From: Fibrobacterota bacterium
GTDB lineage: Bacteria > Fibrobacterota > Fibrobacteria > UBA11236
Direction: 5' to 3'
Length of the DNA stretch: 36,616 nucleotides
NCBI GenBank assembly: GCA_023249635.1
Contig: JAHFCH010000003.1
Location: 1 to 36,616, forward strand
Below the pieces are notes generated by a model. It saw nothing but the letters and a program-made list of their open reading frames with translations, did no database searches and was not told where the DNA came from. The position numbers were made by a program, and so were the translations under genes. Shown piece after piece: positions 8,645-17,362 of the stretch (its first letter is position 1; each line of letters starts with the position of its first letter).

Positions 8645-9490
8645 ATGCGAACCGATCCGGCACTGCCCCGCGGCGGCGATCGAACCTGGATAGGTCTCGT
8701 CGCCCTTCTGCTCCTGTTCGTGTTCTCCATGTTCCTCATCAATAAGGCGGACGACACCAAACCCTTCGACTGGAACGAGGAACGGCTTACCTTCCTGCCT
8801 TCCGGAAAATTGCTCAAGCCTTGCATGCTGGACCTGGACGAAGCCGCCGGGGACCTGCTCTGGATACAGGCCGTGATCTATTTCGCCGATTCCTACCTCG
8901 CGGGCAAGGGTTACGGGTGGCTGGGGCACATGCTCGATGTGGTCACGATCCTCAATCCGCATCTATACCAGGCGTATGAATTCGCAGGCGTGGTATTGAC
9001 CAAGGAAAAGAGCCAATTGCCCAAGACCTTGCGCCTGCTTGATCGGGGCATCGGGGAATACCCCAAGGATTGGAAGCTACGCTTGTATACGGCCATGGCC
9101 CAGGTGGCCCACGATTCCGACTACGCCAAAGCGGCCGAATACATCAAGCCAATAACCTTGGACGAGAAGGTACCGGACCATATCCGCACTTTATGCGCCA
9201 CGTTCCTGTCCAAGGGGGGAGGCCGCCGCGTGGCCCTGGCCTTCCTGGTCGATCGCTACGTGCACTCGACCAACACCATCAACAAGGAGATTTTCGTGCA
9301 AAAGATCCTGAAGCTGTACCCGGGGAATCCGGCCGTAGAGGCAGGGCGCAAGGAAACCGTTGCCAAAGTGCTATACGAGGTGCAACTGGAACCGATGGCC
9401 GAATTGATGGGACTGGGGCTTTTGCACGAGTACCTGACGGACAGCCTATCGACGGACTCGCGAAGACTGCTTGAATTGCTGCGCAGATGA
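8645..9490 (+). CDS. Membrane-anchored TPR-like protein, unknown function
   Basis: A 281-residue protein with one N-terminal membrane segment (about 15-33, LVALLLLFVFSMFL) and a helical remainder. The helices pair in a tetratricopeptide-like way (LLWIQAVIYFADSYLAG, YAKAAEYIKPITL), though the consensus is weak. The topology suggests an inner-membrane anchor with an extracytoplasmic helical domain. I cannot name the family. It follows the SUMF1-type gene by 52 bases but appears to have its own promoter. The pilin operon lies downstream, so a role in pilus assembly or cell-surface display is possible but unproven. Confidence 0.75.
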   Translation: MRTDPALPRGGDRTWIGLVALLLLFVFSMFLINKADDTKPFDWNEERLTFLPSGKLLKPCMLDLDEAAGDLLWIQAVIYFADSYLAGKGYGWLGHMLDVVTILNPHLYQAYEFAGVVLTKEKSQLPKTLRLLDRGIGEYPKDWKLRLYTAMAQVAHDSDYAKAAEYIKPITLDEKVPDHIRTLCATFLSKGGGRRVALAFLVDRYVHSTNTINKEIFVQKILKLYPGNPAVEAGRKETVAKVLYEVQLEPMAELMGLGLLHEYLTDSLSTDSRRLLELLRR

Positions 9491-9773
9491 TCCAAGGGGG
9501 AAACCTGCACATTACCCCCGTGGTCGCCGCAAAGTACTACCGCATCCCAAACCCCTCTTCGCATTCTTCCGGTTTACTTCGCGTTTTGCGAAAGGGTTTA
9601 CTGCAACTTTACCCGCGTTTTTAGGGGCAATCGGGGCTTTCGGGCGGAATCCCGAAGCCGGACGCGGCGAAAGCGGTTGGCATACCGCTTGCGCTTGTCA
9701 GGTCGGCGGGAAAAGCGTTAAGATCGTGAGCATGTCGAGAGCTTTTTTCGATTATCTGAAAAAGGAGATGGAA
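9491..9773 (+). promoter_or_regulatory. Pilin upstream region with sigma-54 promoter
   Basis: This 283-base region has no gene. A sigma-54-type promoter is at 9677-9692: TTGGCAT, 5 bases, TTGC, with GG (9679-9680) and GC (9691-9692) separated by 10 bases as the consensus requires. The start point would be near 9704, leaving a leader of about 70 bases. AAAGGAG at 9761-9766 is the pilin ribosome binding site. Pilin genes in several bacteria are sigma-54 dependent, so an NtrC-type activator is expected. Confidence 0.7.
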
Positions 9774-10187
9774 ATGAAGATGCAAAAAGGATTCACCCTC
9801 ATTGAGCTTATGGTCGTTATCGTCATCATCGGCATCTTGTCCGCGCTTGCGATTCCCAAGATGTTCGGAACCAGCGCCAAGGCCAAAGCGGCCGAAGCCC
9901 CGGGAGTGATCGCCAACTGGGAAACGCTGCAAAGCGCGTATGTACAGGAGAAGGGCGCGGCCGGCGACTGGAACGCGATTGGCTTCGCCGATCCCACCAC
10001 CCAGTCCAAGTGGTTCGGATATGCCAGCGCTGCTGACAATCAGATGACTGCCACCCCCCTGAACAACTTCGGCAATTGCCTGAACGACGGCACCGATAAC
10101 TTCGTGTCCGATTTCGATATCGTCGCGGACAATGCCAGCCATGGCGCCAGCGTTGGCGATTGCCATGACTATACCCCTAACTTCTAA
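9774..10187 (+). CDS. Type IV pilin or type II pseudopilin, copy 1
   Basis: A 137-residue prepilin. After a short leader (MKMQKG) comes the prepilin peptidase site and methylated Phe, then the conserved hydrophobic helix FTLIELMVVIVIIGILSALA with the invariant Glu at +5. The globular part has two Cys near the C terminus (GNCLNDG and GDCHDY), which would form the D-loop disulfide typical of type IVa pilins. AAAGGAG lies 7 bases before ATG 9774; ATGs at 9768 and 9780 are alternatives. It is followed by a paralogue after 84 bases with no terminator between, so the two are probably co-transcribed. Assembly genes (pilB, pilC, pilD) are not in the window. Confidence 0.93.
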   Translation: MKMQKGFTLIELMVVIVIIGILSALAIPKMFGTSAKAKAAEAPGVIANWETLQSAYVQEKGAAGDWNAIGFADPTTQSKWFGYASAADNQMTATPLNNFGNCLNDGTDNFVSDFDIVADNASHGASVGDCHDYTPNF

Positions 10188-10271
10188 TCGACTTGCCGGC
10201 ACGCATGACGGCGACTATCATATAACGGAAAGCAACTTGAAATGACCGTCAATAACCAGGAGAAAAGGAAA

Positions 10272-10706
10272 ATGCAAAAGGGATTTACACTTATCGAGCT
10301 TATGGTCGTTATCGTCATCATCGGCATCTTGTCCGCGCTCGCCATTCCGAAGATGTTCGGCGTGAGCGCGAAAGCCAAAGCGGCCGAGGCTCCCGGCGTA
10401 ACTGCCAACTGGGAAACGCTTAACAGCGCCTACTCGCAGGAAACCGGCGCCGCCGGAACCTTCGCTCAGATCGGTTTCCAGAAGCCGACCAGCGCTACGA
10501 ATGCCAACGGTTCGAAATGGTTTACCTACACGGACGGTACGACCACCCTTACCTCAACCGTGTTCACCACCTTCGGGGATTGCACCAAGACCACTGATGG
10601 TTTCCTCTCGACCTATGCGTTGGGTACGGACACCTTCAGCCATGCCGGTGGTGCGGGCGCAGGTGTCCCGGGCGGCAAGTGCCGGGCGTACATTCCGAAT
10701 TACTAA
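10272..10706 (+). CDS. Type IV pilin or type II pseudopilin, copy 2
   Basis: A 144-residue prepilin with the leader MQKG, then FTLIELMVVIVIIGILSALA and IPKMFG, nearly identical to copy 1 over the first 50 residues. A 44-base stretch is identical in both genes (9804-9847 and 10296-10339). The globular parts differ: here the C-terminal Cys pair is GDCTKT and GKCRAY. AGGAG is 9 bases before the ATG. A clear rho-independent terminator follows at 10734-10762. The second copy may be a minor pilin or an antigenic variant. The very similar 5-prime ends would allow recombination between the genes. Confidence 0.93.
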   Translation: MQKGFTLIELMVVIVIIGILSALAIPKMFGVSAKAKAAEAPGVTANWETLNSAYSQETGAAGTFAQIGFQKPTSATNANGSKWFTYTDGTTTLTSTVFTTFGDCTKTTDGFLSTYALGTDTFSHAGGAGAGVPGGKCRAYIPNY

Positions 10707-10733
10707 GCCAGTGAATCCATTGGTTAACCCAGA

Positions 10734-10762
10734 AGACCCGGAACCGTCCGGGTCTTTTTTTT
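10734..10762 (+). terminator. Rho-independent terminator of the pilin operon
   Basis: A perfect 9-bp stem (10734-10742 with 10747-10755), a 4-base loop and a run of eight T (10755-10762). It ends the pilin transcript 28 bases after the stop codon and only 8 bases before the next start. Confidence 0.93.
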
Positions 10763-10769
10763 CGTACCT

Positions 10770-12767
10770 ATGCCGACACAGCTGAAACGCATCCTCATCC
10801 TGCTCGCCTTGGCCCTGGTATGGGGCGGAGCGCTTTCCGTCTCGTCGTCCCTGGTCCGCGCCTCCGATCTCAAATCGCCCCTGATGACCGCCGGCCTCGC
10901 CGTGCTGGCCCTACTCTACCTTCCCCACCTGCGCGTATCCCGCGCCCTCATCCCCTTCCTGGGCTTCTGGCTGCTGGCTTATTTCCGCCTCTCCCGCCAC
11001 GCCGTGTTCCAGGAGGCGGCCGTGGCCGAGGTCGGCGTGCTCTTGGCTTTCTTACTGGGCTTCATGCGCGCGCCCCTGGCCCAGAAATGGCTCATGCCGC
11101 CGTTGGTGCTGCTATGCGTGATGCGGGGCCTGCTCGACCTGGTCACCCTTTCCCATCTCGGCGCGGCCTCGGGAGCGGCGCAGGCGGCCGGTGATATCGA
11201 TACCGCGGCAGCCTACTACGCGACCTCCTTTTTCGGCGACAAACACCTCTTCGGAAGCATGCTCATCCTGGGCGCGTTCCTGCACTTCTACCTGATGGAA
11301 AAGCATCGCGATCCGCATCGGCCCGTGCAGGTGCTGCTGTATTCTTCCAGCCTGCTGGTCCTGCTCAGTATCCTGCTGGTCGATTCGCGTATCGTGCAGG
11401 GCGTATTCTTCGTGTGCTTCCTTCCGCTGCTCTTCCTCTCGGTAAAGCTGGACGGGCGCGAGCCGCGCTTCGAACGCCTGGCCTGGATCACGGGCATCAC
11501 CCTGGCGCTGGGCCTCGCCTGGATCAACCTTCCTGAAATCCAATTGCACAAGATGGCTTCGGCGCTTTCGCCCGCGGCGCCCGGCTTCCGGCCGTGGGCC
11601 TGGGCTTCGGCTTGGCATACCTGGTTGTCGGCGCCATTCCTGGGCAGCGGCATCGGCGGCTTCCGGTTTTCGGTGGTGCCCTTCCAGGGCGTCTGGCCCG
11701 GACAGGGTTCGGGGGCGGATTTGCCTATCCTGTACCATGCCCAGAACCACTACCTCGAAGCCTTGGCAGAAGGCGGCGCGGTCTACCTGACCCTGGAATT
11801 GATGCTGCTGTTCGGCGCGGCCTACGGGTTGGCCCGCGTGTATTTCCAGGAATGGCGCGTAGAAGCCAAGTACGCGCTGTTCTCCCTGGCCGCCATGGCC
11901 ATGTTGGGCATGTTCTGCCCGGTGCTGGAGCAGGCCCCTGCGCGCATCGCCTACTGGGCGCTCATAGGGTACGGCTGGTCCTTCCTCTCAGTCGGCATTC
12001 CCACCAAACGATTCCCGTTGGCCGCCAAGACCGTGGCCGGCGGCGCATTGGCCGCCTTGGCCTGCTTGCACCTGTACCTGCGCATTCCCGAACTGCTTTC
12101 CGATCGTTACGCCATGAAGGCCATCGCCGCCGAGGACGATGAAAAGGAATACACCGATTACCTGGTGAAGGCGCTCAACCTGAACCCCGCCAATGAGGAC
12201 GCCAATTACGGCTACGTGCGGGTGCTTACCGGTTTCCGGCGCGAGAAGGAAGCGGTGGAGCGGGTGATGTTCGTGCAACACTTCGCGCCGGACGACAAAC
12301 GACGCGACGAATCGTTGGCGCGCATCTACGCCACGCTGGATCGGTACGATTCCAGCGCGAAATACGCGCGCGCCATGCTAACCTGGTACCCGAGCCATCT
12401 ACCCGCCATGGAAATCCTCATGGACGCCTATGCCCACCAAAACCGTTGCCGCGCGGTGGATTCCCTGCGGGAGGCCTCCCTGTCGCTGGAAGGCTCCTAC
12501 CCTCTGCCCCCGCCCCAGGATTATACCGTCTCGGGCCTGGATAGCCTGTTCAGCTCCAACCGCGAGGTGTTGTTCGTGCAACGCTGGTTCGGTGGCCAAT
12601 CCCTGCGCCGGCGCTTCGTGGAGAGCCGTTTGGCCTCTTATACCCGGCTGACCCGGGATCACGATCGCCTGAACTTCCTTAAGGAATCGCGCTGCGAGGC
12701 GGACCTCACCCGGGTCCGCAAGCCCACCCGCTCCCGCGCCCGCCATCTTTACCGCGGCTGGGGCTGA
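10770..12767 (+). CDS. O-antigen ligase-type membrane protein with C-terminal TPR domain
   Basis: A 665-residue polytopic protein. About ten to twelve hydrophobic helices fill residues 5-440. The Wzy_C/O-antigen-ligase signature is the periplasmic loop with H323-AQNH327-YLEALAEGG. The last 220 residues form helical TPR-like repeats outside the membrane (NPANEDANYGYVRVLTGF). Wzy_C enzymes move undecaprenyl-linked glycan to lipid A or to proteins; the PglL/PilO subgroup glycosylates pilins. Its position directly behind two pilins, and before a GT2 and a methyltransferase gene, suggests pilin or surface-protein glycosylation; this is inference. The ATG has no ribosome binding site. Confidence 0.87.
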   Translation: MPTQLKRILILLALALVWGGALSVSSSLVRASDLKSPLMTAGLAVLALLYLPHLRVSRALIPFLGFWLLAYFRLSRHAVFQEAAVAEVGVLLAFLLGFMRAPLAQKWLMPPLVLLCVMRGLLDLVTLSHLGAASGAAQAAGDIDTAAAYYATSFFGDKHLFGSMLILGAFLHFYLMEKHRDPHRPVQVLLYSSSLLVLLSILLVDSRIVQGVFFVCFLPLLFLSVKLDGREPRFERLAWITGITLALGLAWINLPEIQLHKMASALSPAAPGFRPWAWASAWHTWLSAPFLGSGIGGFRFSVVPFQGVWPGQGSGADLPILYHAQNHYLEALAEGGAVYLTLELMLLFGAAYGLARVYFQEWRVEAKYALFSLAAMAMLGMFCPVLEQAPARIAYWALIGYGWSFLSVGIPTKRFPLAAKTVAGGALAALACLHLYLRIPELLSDRYAMKAIAAEDDEKEYTDYLVKALNLNPANEDANYGYVRVLTGFRREKEAVERVMFVQHFAPDDKRRDESLARIYATLDRYDSSAKYARAMLTWYPSHLPAMEILMDAYAHQNRCRAVDSLREASLSLEGSYPLPPPQDYTVSGLDSLFSSNREVLFVQRWFGGQSLRRRFVESRLASYTRLTRDHDRLNFLKESRCEADLTRVRKPTRSRARHLYRGWG

Positions 12768-12818
12768 TCCGCAACCGGAATCAGGCATTTTCCCGCGATC
12801 GATGGGATAATATCGCCT

Positions 12819-13517
12819 ATGCGGACAACGGTAGTGATTCCGGTATACAACGAAGCCCCGACCGTGGCCACCCTGTTCGCCGCGGTCACCGCCACCGGCC
12901 TGGCCGATGAAATCATCCTCGTGAACGACGGCAGTACCGACGGGACCACCGAGATCCTCGACGGCTTGGCACGCAATGCGGGTAACATACGCGTTATCCA
13001 CCAGCCGAAGAACGCGGGCAAAGGGGCGGCGCTGCGGGCCGGTATCGCATCGGCCGGGGGGGATATCATCCTCATCCAGGACGCGGATCTCGAATATGAT
13101 CCGGCCAATTACCCCGTCCTGCTCAAACCCATCAAGGACGGCCGCGCCGACGTGGTTATCGGTTCCCGTTTCGTCGGGGATACGCGCCGCGTGCTTTTCT
13201 TCTGGCACGCCGTGGGCAATAACCTCCTGACCCTGCTCTCCAACATCTTCACCAACCTCAACCTCAGCGATATGGAAACCTGCTACAAGGTCTTCACGCG
13301 CAAGGCCCTCGAAGGTATCGTCATCCGCGAAAACCGCTTTGGCTTCGAGCCCGAAATCGTGGCCAAAATCGCGCGCAGGAAATTGCGCATCTACGAGGTA
13401 CCCATCGATTACCACGGGCGCACCTATGAAGAGGGCAAGAAAATCCGCATGAAGGACGGGTTCCGCGCCCTGTGGGTAATCATCAAGTACGGGATCCTGG
13501 TCCGGAAGCTGGACTGA
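12819..13517 (+). CDS. Family 2 glycosyltransferase, polyprenyl-phosphate sugar synthase type
   Basis: A 232-residue cytoplasmic enzyme of the dolichyl/polyprenyl-phosphate mannose or glucose synthase type. GT2 motifs are clear: VVIPVYNE at the start, NDGSTDG (36-42), the metal-binding D88-A-D90, GSRFVGD and the FGFEPEI segment near the acceptor site. It lacks C-terminal membrane helices, so it resembles the DPM1-like soluble form. It probably makes a lipid-linked sugar donor for the neighbouring O-antigen-ligase-type protein. GATAAT lies 7 bases before the ATG and no ribosome binding site is visible. The stop overlaps the start of the methyltransferase gene. Confidence 0.92.
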   Translation: MRTTVVIPVYNEAPTVATLFAAVTATGLADEIILVNDGSTDGTTEILDGLARNAGNIRVIHQPKNAGKGAALRAGIASAGGDIILIQDADLEYDPANYPVLLKPIKDGRADVVIGSRFVGDTRRVLFFWHAVGNNLLTLLSNIFTNLNLSDMETCYKVFTRKALEGIVIRENRFGFEPEIVAKIARRKLRIYEVPIDYHGRTYEEGKKIRMKDGFRALWVIIKYGILVRKLD

Positions 13518-14128
13518 TGCCTGCGCGCGATGCGGGCGCGCGGCCTACGCGCGGAACCGGTATCCTGGAAGCCCTGCTGGCGCGCCTGCGCATACGCCGG
13601 GCCCTCGCCGCGCTCATCCCCCCACCCCGCGGCGATTCGATTCTGGATATCGGCTGCGGTTCCAACCCCTGGTTTCTGTTGCGCGCGCCCTTTACGCGCA
13701 AGATCGGGCTCGATCCGGAAGCCGCCTCCCCGGGCACGGAGGATTCCGGCGTAGAACGCATCCGCTTCGCATGGGAGCCCGGCGCGCGCCTGCCCTTTCC
13801 GGATGCGGACTTTGCCTGCGTTTCTTCCCTGGCCGTAATCGAGCATCTCGATCCAGCATCCCTTCCGGGACTCTTCGCCGAGATGAATCGCGTGTTGGCG
13901 CCCGGCGGCCGGCTAATCCTCACCACCCCCCATGCCGTCGCCGACCCCGTCCTGCGCGCGCTGGCCCGCCTGGGGCTGGTAAGCCGCGAAGAGATCGACG
14001 AACACAAGTCGTTGTTCCGGCACCAGGATCTGCGGGCTTTGCTGCAGGGCGCGGGATTCAAGCAAGAGGGAATCCGCGTGGCCGGTTTCCTGTTCGGTTG
14101 GAACATCGTGGCTCTGGCGGACAAGTAG
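13517..14128 (+). CDS. Class I SAM-dependent methyltransferase
   Basis: A 203-residue protein with the Rossmann-type methyltransferase fold of the Methyltransf_11 group. The SAM-binding loop is LDIGCGSNP (about 44-52). The acidic residue after the second strand is Asp69 in GLDPE. LAVIEHLDP and RVLAPGGRLILTTP are the typical post-motif segments. The substrate is unknown. Its start overlaps the stop of the GT2 gene by one base (TGATG), so coupled translation is likely and it may methylate the same glycan or lipid carrier. Confidence 0.9.
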   Translation: MPARDAGARPTRGTGILEALLARLRIRRALAALIPPPRGDSILDIGCGSNPWFLLRAPFTRKIGLDPEAASPGTEDSGVERIRFAWEPGARLPFPDADFACVSSLAVIEHLDPASLPGLFAEMNRVLAPGGRLILTTPHAVADPVLRALARLGLVSREEIDEHKSLFRHQDLRALLQGAGFKQEGIRVAGFLFGWNIVALADK

Positions 14129-14164
14129 GGTAAAATCAAGTGAGTTAAAACTATCTTGTTCTAC

Positions 14165-14368
14165 ATGGACGGAGGCGGCAACACGGCCTGGATGCGCGGC
14201 GGGGCTGCCTTGTCCATCGCGCTTTCCCTGCTTTTCCTGGTTCTCGGCTCCCGGCGCTTGGCGCGCTATTCCCTGGGTTTCGCGAACGCCTTCGCGGAGC
14301 GCTGGCGGGATGCGCATCTCTCGGCCCGCGTTGCCGCTCTCATGGCCCGGACCGGGGGTCAACTCTGA
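14165..14368 (+). CDS. Small single-pass membrane protein
   Basis: A 67-residue protein with one hydrophobic helix (about 12-28, ALSIALSLLFLVLG) followed by Arg-rich amphipathic helices. I do not recognise a family. TATCTT (14152-14157) ends 7 bases before the ATG, with no ribosome binding site. It overlaps the probable CTG start of the DUF4301 gene by 4 bases (CTGA), which supports its being translated. Evidence for expression is indirect. Confidence 0.55.
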   Translation: MDGGGNTAWMRGGAALSIALSLLFLVLGSRRLARYSLGFANAFAERWRDAHLSARVAALMARTGGQL

Positions 14369-15960
14369 ACCGGAACGGGACCCCTACCCCCGTCTTCAAT
14401 GATCCGGATCGCGAGCAGCTACGGTCCCGCGGGATCAGCGAGGAGCGGGCGTCGGCCCAACTCGAGCTGTTCCGGGCCGGGAGCAGGTACTCCCGCTTGG
14501 ATCGCGCCTGCTCCCCCAATGACGGCATCGTCAGACTCTCCGCCGCCGAATCCGAAGCCCTGGAGGCCGCCTATACCGTGGCCGCTGCTGCCGGGCGCGC
14601 TTCGGTATTCGTGCCTGCCTCAGGGGCCGCTACCCGCATGTTCAAGGGTTTATCAGCCATCCGCAAACGCGGGGAATCCCCCAGCTTCGCGCACTTGCGA
14701 ACGGAAGCCGCTAAGGATGCCGATGCGCGCGAAACCGTAGAGTGGTTTACGCGCATCCGCGAGTTCCCGTTCTACCCGGAACTGCGCGCAACGGTGGCGG
14801 CGGCGGGTCGGGACCCGGATGCTACCCTGGCCGCAGAAGACTATGGCCCATGGCTCGAAGCCTTGCTCTCCCCCACGGGCCTGGGATTTGCCGATCGCCC
14901 CAAGGCCCTCATCCCCTTCCACTCCGAAGCCTCCGCGCCGCGCACGCCGCTGCACGAGCATCTCGCCGAAGCTGTCGCCCTTATCCGCGATGCCGGTTCC
15001 CTATGCCGCCTGCATTTTACCGTATCCCCCGAGCATGAGCAGGCCATCCATCAAGCCTTGGACGATGCGCGCATCCCTTTCGAGGCGCGAGGCATCGTAT
15101 TCAACATCGATCTGTCCCGGCAAAAGCCCAACACCGATACCCTCGCCGCCGATGCGGACAACGCGCCCTTCCGCGATGCGGAAGGCAAGCTGGTGTTCCG
15201 ACCGGGGGGACACGGAGCCCTGCTGGAGAACCTGCAGAATACCGGCGGGGATCTCGTCTTCATCAAGAACATCGATAACGTAGGACCGGCGCGCGAGCGC
15301 CCCCTGGAGACCGCGTTCCGCCGCCGCCTGGCCGGCTACCTATTGCGGTTGCAGGATCGCAGCTTCGTCTACCAACGCGCACTGCGCGCAGGAGCGGCCG
15401 ATGCGCGCCTGGTCGAAGAGGCCGCCCATTTCGCCGCCCAGCGTCTGGGCGTCTCTGCGCCGAGGGCGCTCCTCGACCCACCCGCCGACGATTCCGCGGT
15501 GGCCAAGAAAGCGAAATGGCTGGCGGGCGTTTTCGCCCGGCCCCTCAGGGTCTGCGCCATGGTCAAGAACGTAGGCGAACCCGGCGGGGGCCCGTTCTGG
15601 GTGCGCCATGCCGACGGGAGCGTGCGGCCGCAGATCGTGGAGACGTCCCAAATCGATCTTAGCCAGGCGGATCAGCGGAAGATCCTCGAGTCCTCGACGC
15701 ATTTCAATCCCGTTGATCTCGTATGCGGCCTGCGCGATTGCGACGGTACCCTCTACAAGCTACAGGACTTCACGGACAGCGACGCATGCTTCATCTCCGA
15801 AAAATCCAAGGACGGGAAACCGCTGAAGGCGCTGGAGCTGCCGGGTCTATGGAACGGTTCCATGGCGTTCTGGAACACCGCGTTCGTGGAAGCGCCGCTG
15901 GAGACTTTCAATCCGGTTAAGACGGTGAATGACTTATTGCGGGAGAATCACAGGGAGTGA
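14365..15960 (+). CDS. DUF4301 family protein with probable CTG start
   Basis: A protein of about 531 residues of the DUF4301 family, best known from Bacteroidetes; the function is unknown. Family-type segments visible are RACSPNDGI, FVPASGAATRMFK (nucleotidyltransferase-like Gly-rich loop), KALIPFH, FRPGGHGALLENL, FIKNIDNV and FWVRHADG. The first ATG is at 14497, but the frame upstream encodes a plausible family N terminus (REQLRSRGISEERASAQLEL) and stays open back to 14134 without any ATG, GTG or TTG. The CTG at 14365 overlaps the stop of the preceding ORF, so I infer it is the start. The loop pattern suggests a sugar-nucleotide transferase fold. The neighbours are the glycan genes upstream and a mannanase-like gene downstream. 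Confidence 0.82.
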   Translation: MNRNGTPTPVFNDPDREQLRSRGISEERASAQLELFRAGSRYSRLDRACSPNDGIVRLSAAESEALEAAYTVAAAAGRASVFVPASGAATRMFKGLSAIRKRGESPSFAHLRTEAAKDADARETVEWFTRIREFPFYPELRATVAAAGRDPDATLAAEDYGPWLEALLSPTGLGFADRPKALIPFHSEASAPRTPLHEHLAEAVALIRDAGSLCRLHFTVSPEHEQAIHQALDDARIPFEARGIVFNIDLSRQKPNTDTLAADADNAPFRDAEGKLVFRPGGHGALLENLQNTGGDLVFIKNIDNVGPARERPLETAFRRRLAGYLLRLQDRSFVYQRALRAGAADARLVEEAAHFAAQRLGVSAPRALLDPPADDSAVAKKAKWLAGVFARPLRVCAMVKNVGEPGGGPFWVRHADGSVRPQIVETSQIDLSQADQRKILESSTHFNPVDLVCGLRDCDGTLYKLQDFTDSDACFISEKSKDGKPLKALELPGLWNGSMAFWNTAFVEAPLETFNPVKTVNDLLRENHRE

Positions 15961-15972
15961 TCCGGAGAGGGG

Positions 15973-16062
15973 AGGGTTTAAGGTCTAAGGTTTAAGGGGG
16001 GCCGTCTCGTGGGCCCGGTCAAAAAATTCCTCATTAAACCATAGACCTTAGACCTTAAACCT
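15973..16062. repeat. Heptamer palindrome E2
   Basis: The left arm (15973-15997) carries TTTAAGG, TCTAAGG and TTTAAGG. The right arm (16034-16062) carries the complements with one variant unit (CATAGAC). A purine tract (15964-15972) precedes it and a pyrimidine tract (16063-16071) follows. It fills the gap between two convergent genes, DUF4301 (stop 15960) and GH26 (stop 16072), where a bidirectional terminator would be expected. Confidence 0.8.
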
Positions 16063-16071
16063 CTTCCCCCC

Positions 16072-17181
16072 TCACAACCGCACCGCCGCGTCATTCCCCA
16101 GCCCCGGCGCGAACTCCGCCGTAGTCTCTTCGCCCAGCGTCGGCAATGAGAACATCGTAATCGAATTATTGTAAATGGCCCAATTGCGGAAGCGCTCCGC
16201 CGAATCCTTGTCGCTGTCGAAGCGCCAGTTGGGTTCGCCGGCGTACTGCTTGTCCTCGTTGAACCACACGAACACGCGCACGTCCGGGTCGGCATTGAAA
16301 TGCGCGAAGAAGTCCCGGATCCATTCCGCCTTGCCGGGACCTTCGGCGCAGCCGATTTCCGTGATCCACAACGGCTTCGAGGGGAAGTGCTTCTTGAGCG
16401 CGTCCAGCGAGGTTTCGAAGACGTCCGTGTACGATTTCCAATGGTGGTTGCGCGAATGGTTGTCGCCGAAGTTGTAGCCGTCCAACCCGACCACGTCCAC
16501 GTACCTATCGCCGGGATAATAAGGCAGGATATCCGCCTTGACCGTACGATCGTCCCAAAGGACATTGGCGCTGAACACCCAGCGCACGTTATAGGCCTTC
16601 TCGTCGCGGAATATCTTCCACGCGCGCTTCCAGGCCTTGGTGTATTTTTCCGGCTGTTCGCCCCACGACATCCAATCGCCGTTCATTTCGTATCCGAAGC
16701 GATAATAGATCACGTCCCGCGAGCCGCGCGCGTCTTTGGCGAAGCGGCGGAAGTACCCGTCCCATCGGCCGGCCAGGATGGAATCGAGCACGTGGCTATT
16801 ACCGCGATCGGTATAGCTCTCCAGCTCTTGGCTCAACACGGTCTTGATGCCGCGTTGGGAATTGAAGCCCACGATATCCTTGGGGAAGCCCATATCCTTG
16901 TCGACGAAATACATCGCGTAGGTGGGGCTGGTGCCCAGCGCGTTGATCTCGCCTTCCAATCCGGCTTGGTAGGTGGAGTCTTTGTTCCACTGGTAGATAC
17001 CGAAAGCCTTCGTATCACCGCCAATGGGCTTACCGGTTTCGGCGGGCACCTCGGCCTTTTCGAGGGTACCGCGTCCCAGGCAACCCGTCAGCGCGGCCGC
17101 GGCGAGCAGCAATGAGCCGACCGCGGACACGGGCCTGCCGCCCCGGAAGGGGGAATCGGATGGGAGGAAAGGAAAGCGCAT
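16072..17181 (-). CDS. GH26 family glycoside hydrolase lipoprotein (beta-mannanase-like)
   Basis: A 369-residue lipoprotein with lipobox LTGC and Cys34. The catalytic domain (about 58-365) has the GH26 signatures: acid/base Glu165 in RFGYEMNGDW and nucleophile Glu275 in LWITEIGCAEG, with VVGLDGYNFG between them. The family mostly hydrolyses beta-1,4-mannan, with some lichenase and xylanase members; the substrate cannot be set by eye. It should act at the outer membrane in plant-polysaccharide breakdown, which fits a Fibrobacterota host. TATAAT ends 7 bases before ATG 17181 with no ribosome binding site, so that start is preferred over upstream ATGs (17205, 17313). Confidence 0.9.
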   Translation of the reverse strand: MRFPFLPSDSPFRGGRPVSAVGSLLLAAAALTGCLGRGTLEKAEVPAETGKPIGGDTKAFGIYQWNKDSTYQAGLEGEINALGTSPTYAMYFVDKDMGFPKDIVGFNSQRGIKTVLSQELESYTDRGNSHVLDSILAGRWDGYFRRFAKDARGSRDVIYYRFGYEMNGDWMSWGEQPEKYTKAWKRAWKIFRDEKAYNVRWVFSANVLWDDRTVKADILPYYPGDRYVDVVGLDGYNFGDNHSRNHHWKSYTDVFETSLDALKKHFPSKPLWITEIGCAEGPGKAEWIRDFFAHFNADPDVRVFVWFNEDKQYAGEPNWRFDSDKDSAERFRNWAIYNNSITMFSLPTLGEETTAEFAPGLGNDAAVRL

Positions 17182-17188
17182 TGATCTG

Positions 17189-17194
17189 ATTATA
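17189..17194 (-). promoter_or_regulatory. Consensus -10 box of the GH26 gene
   Basis: TATAAT on the minus strand ends 7 bases before the GH26 ATG (17181), so transcription would begin at or near the start codon. No good -35 box is visible. The 17182-17362 gap to the upstream nuclease gene shows nothing else recognisable. Confidence 0.55.
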
Positions 17195-17362
17195 GGGCCA
17201 TGCATCGGAAAAATTCCAGTTCGCCAAAGCCGCAAAAAGCCCAAGCGCATTCGGCGCGGAAGCCCGGGCCCTCGATTGCGCAAATTACCAAGGAAAGCCC
17301 GCCCGGCCCGCAACCGCGGGACTTCGGTGACCGTAGGGAAACCGGGATTTTACCGGAAGGGA

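Noticed and set aside
14497-14499. ATG as the start of the DUF4301 gene
   Set aside because: The frame upstream encodes a family-like N terminus, so this ATG is probably internal.
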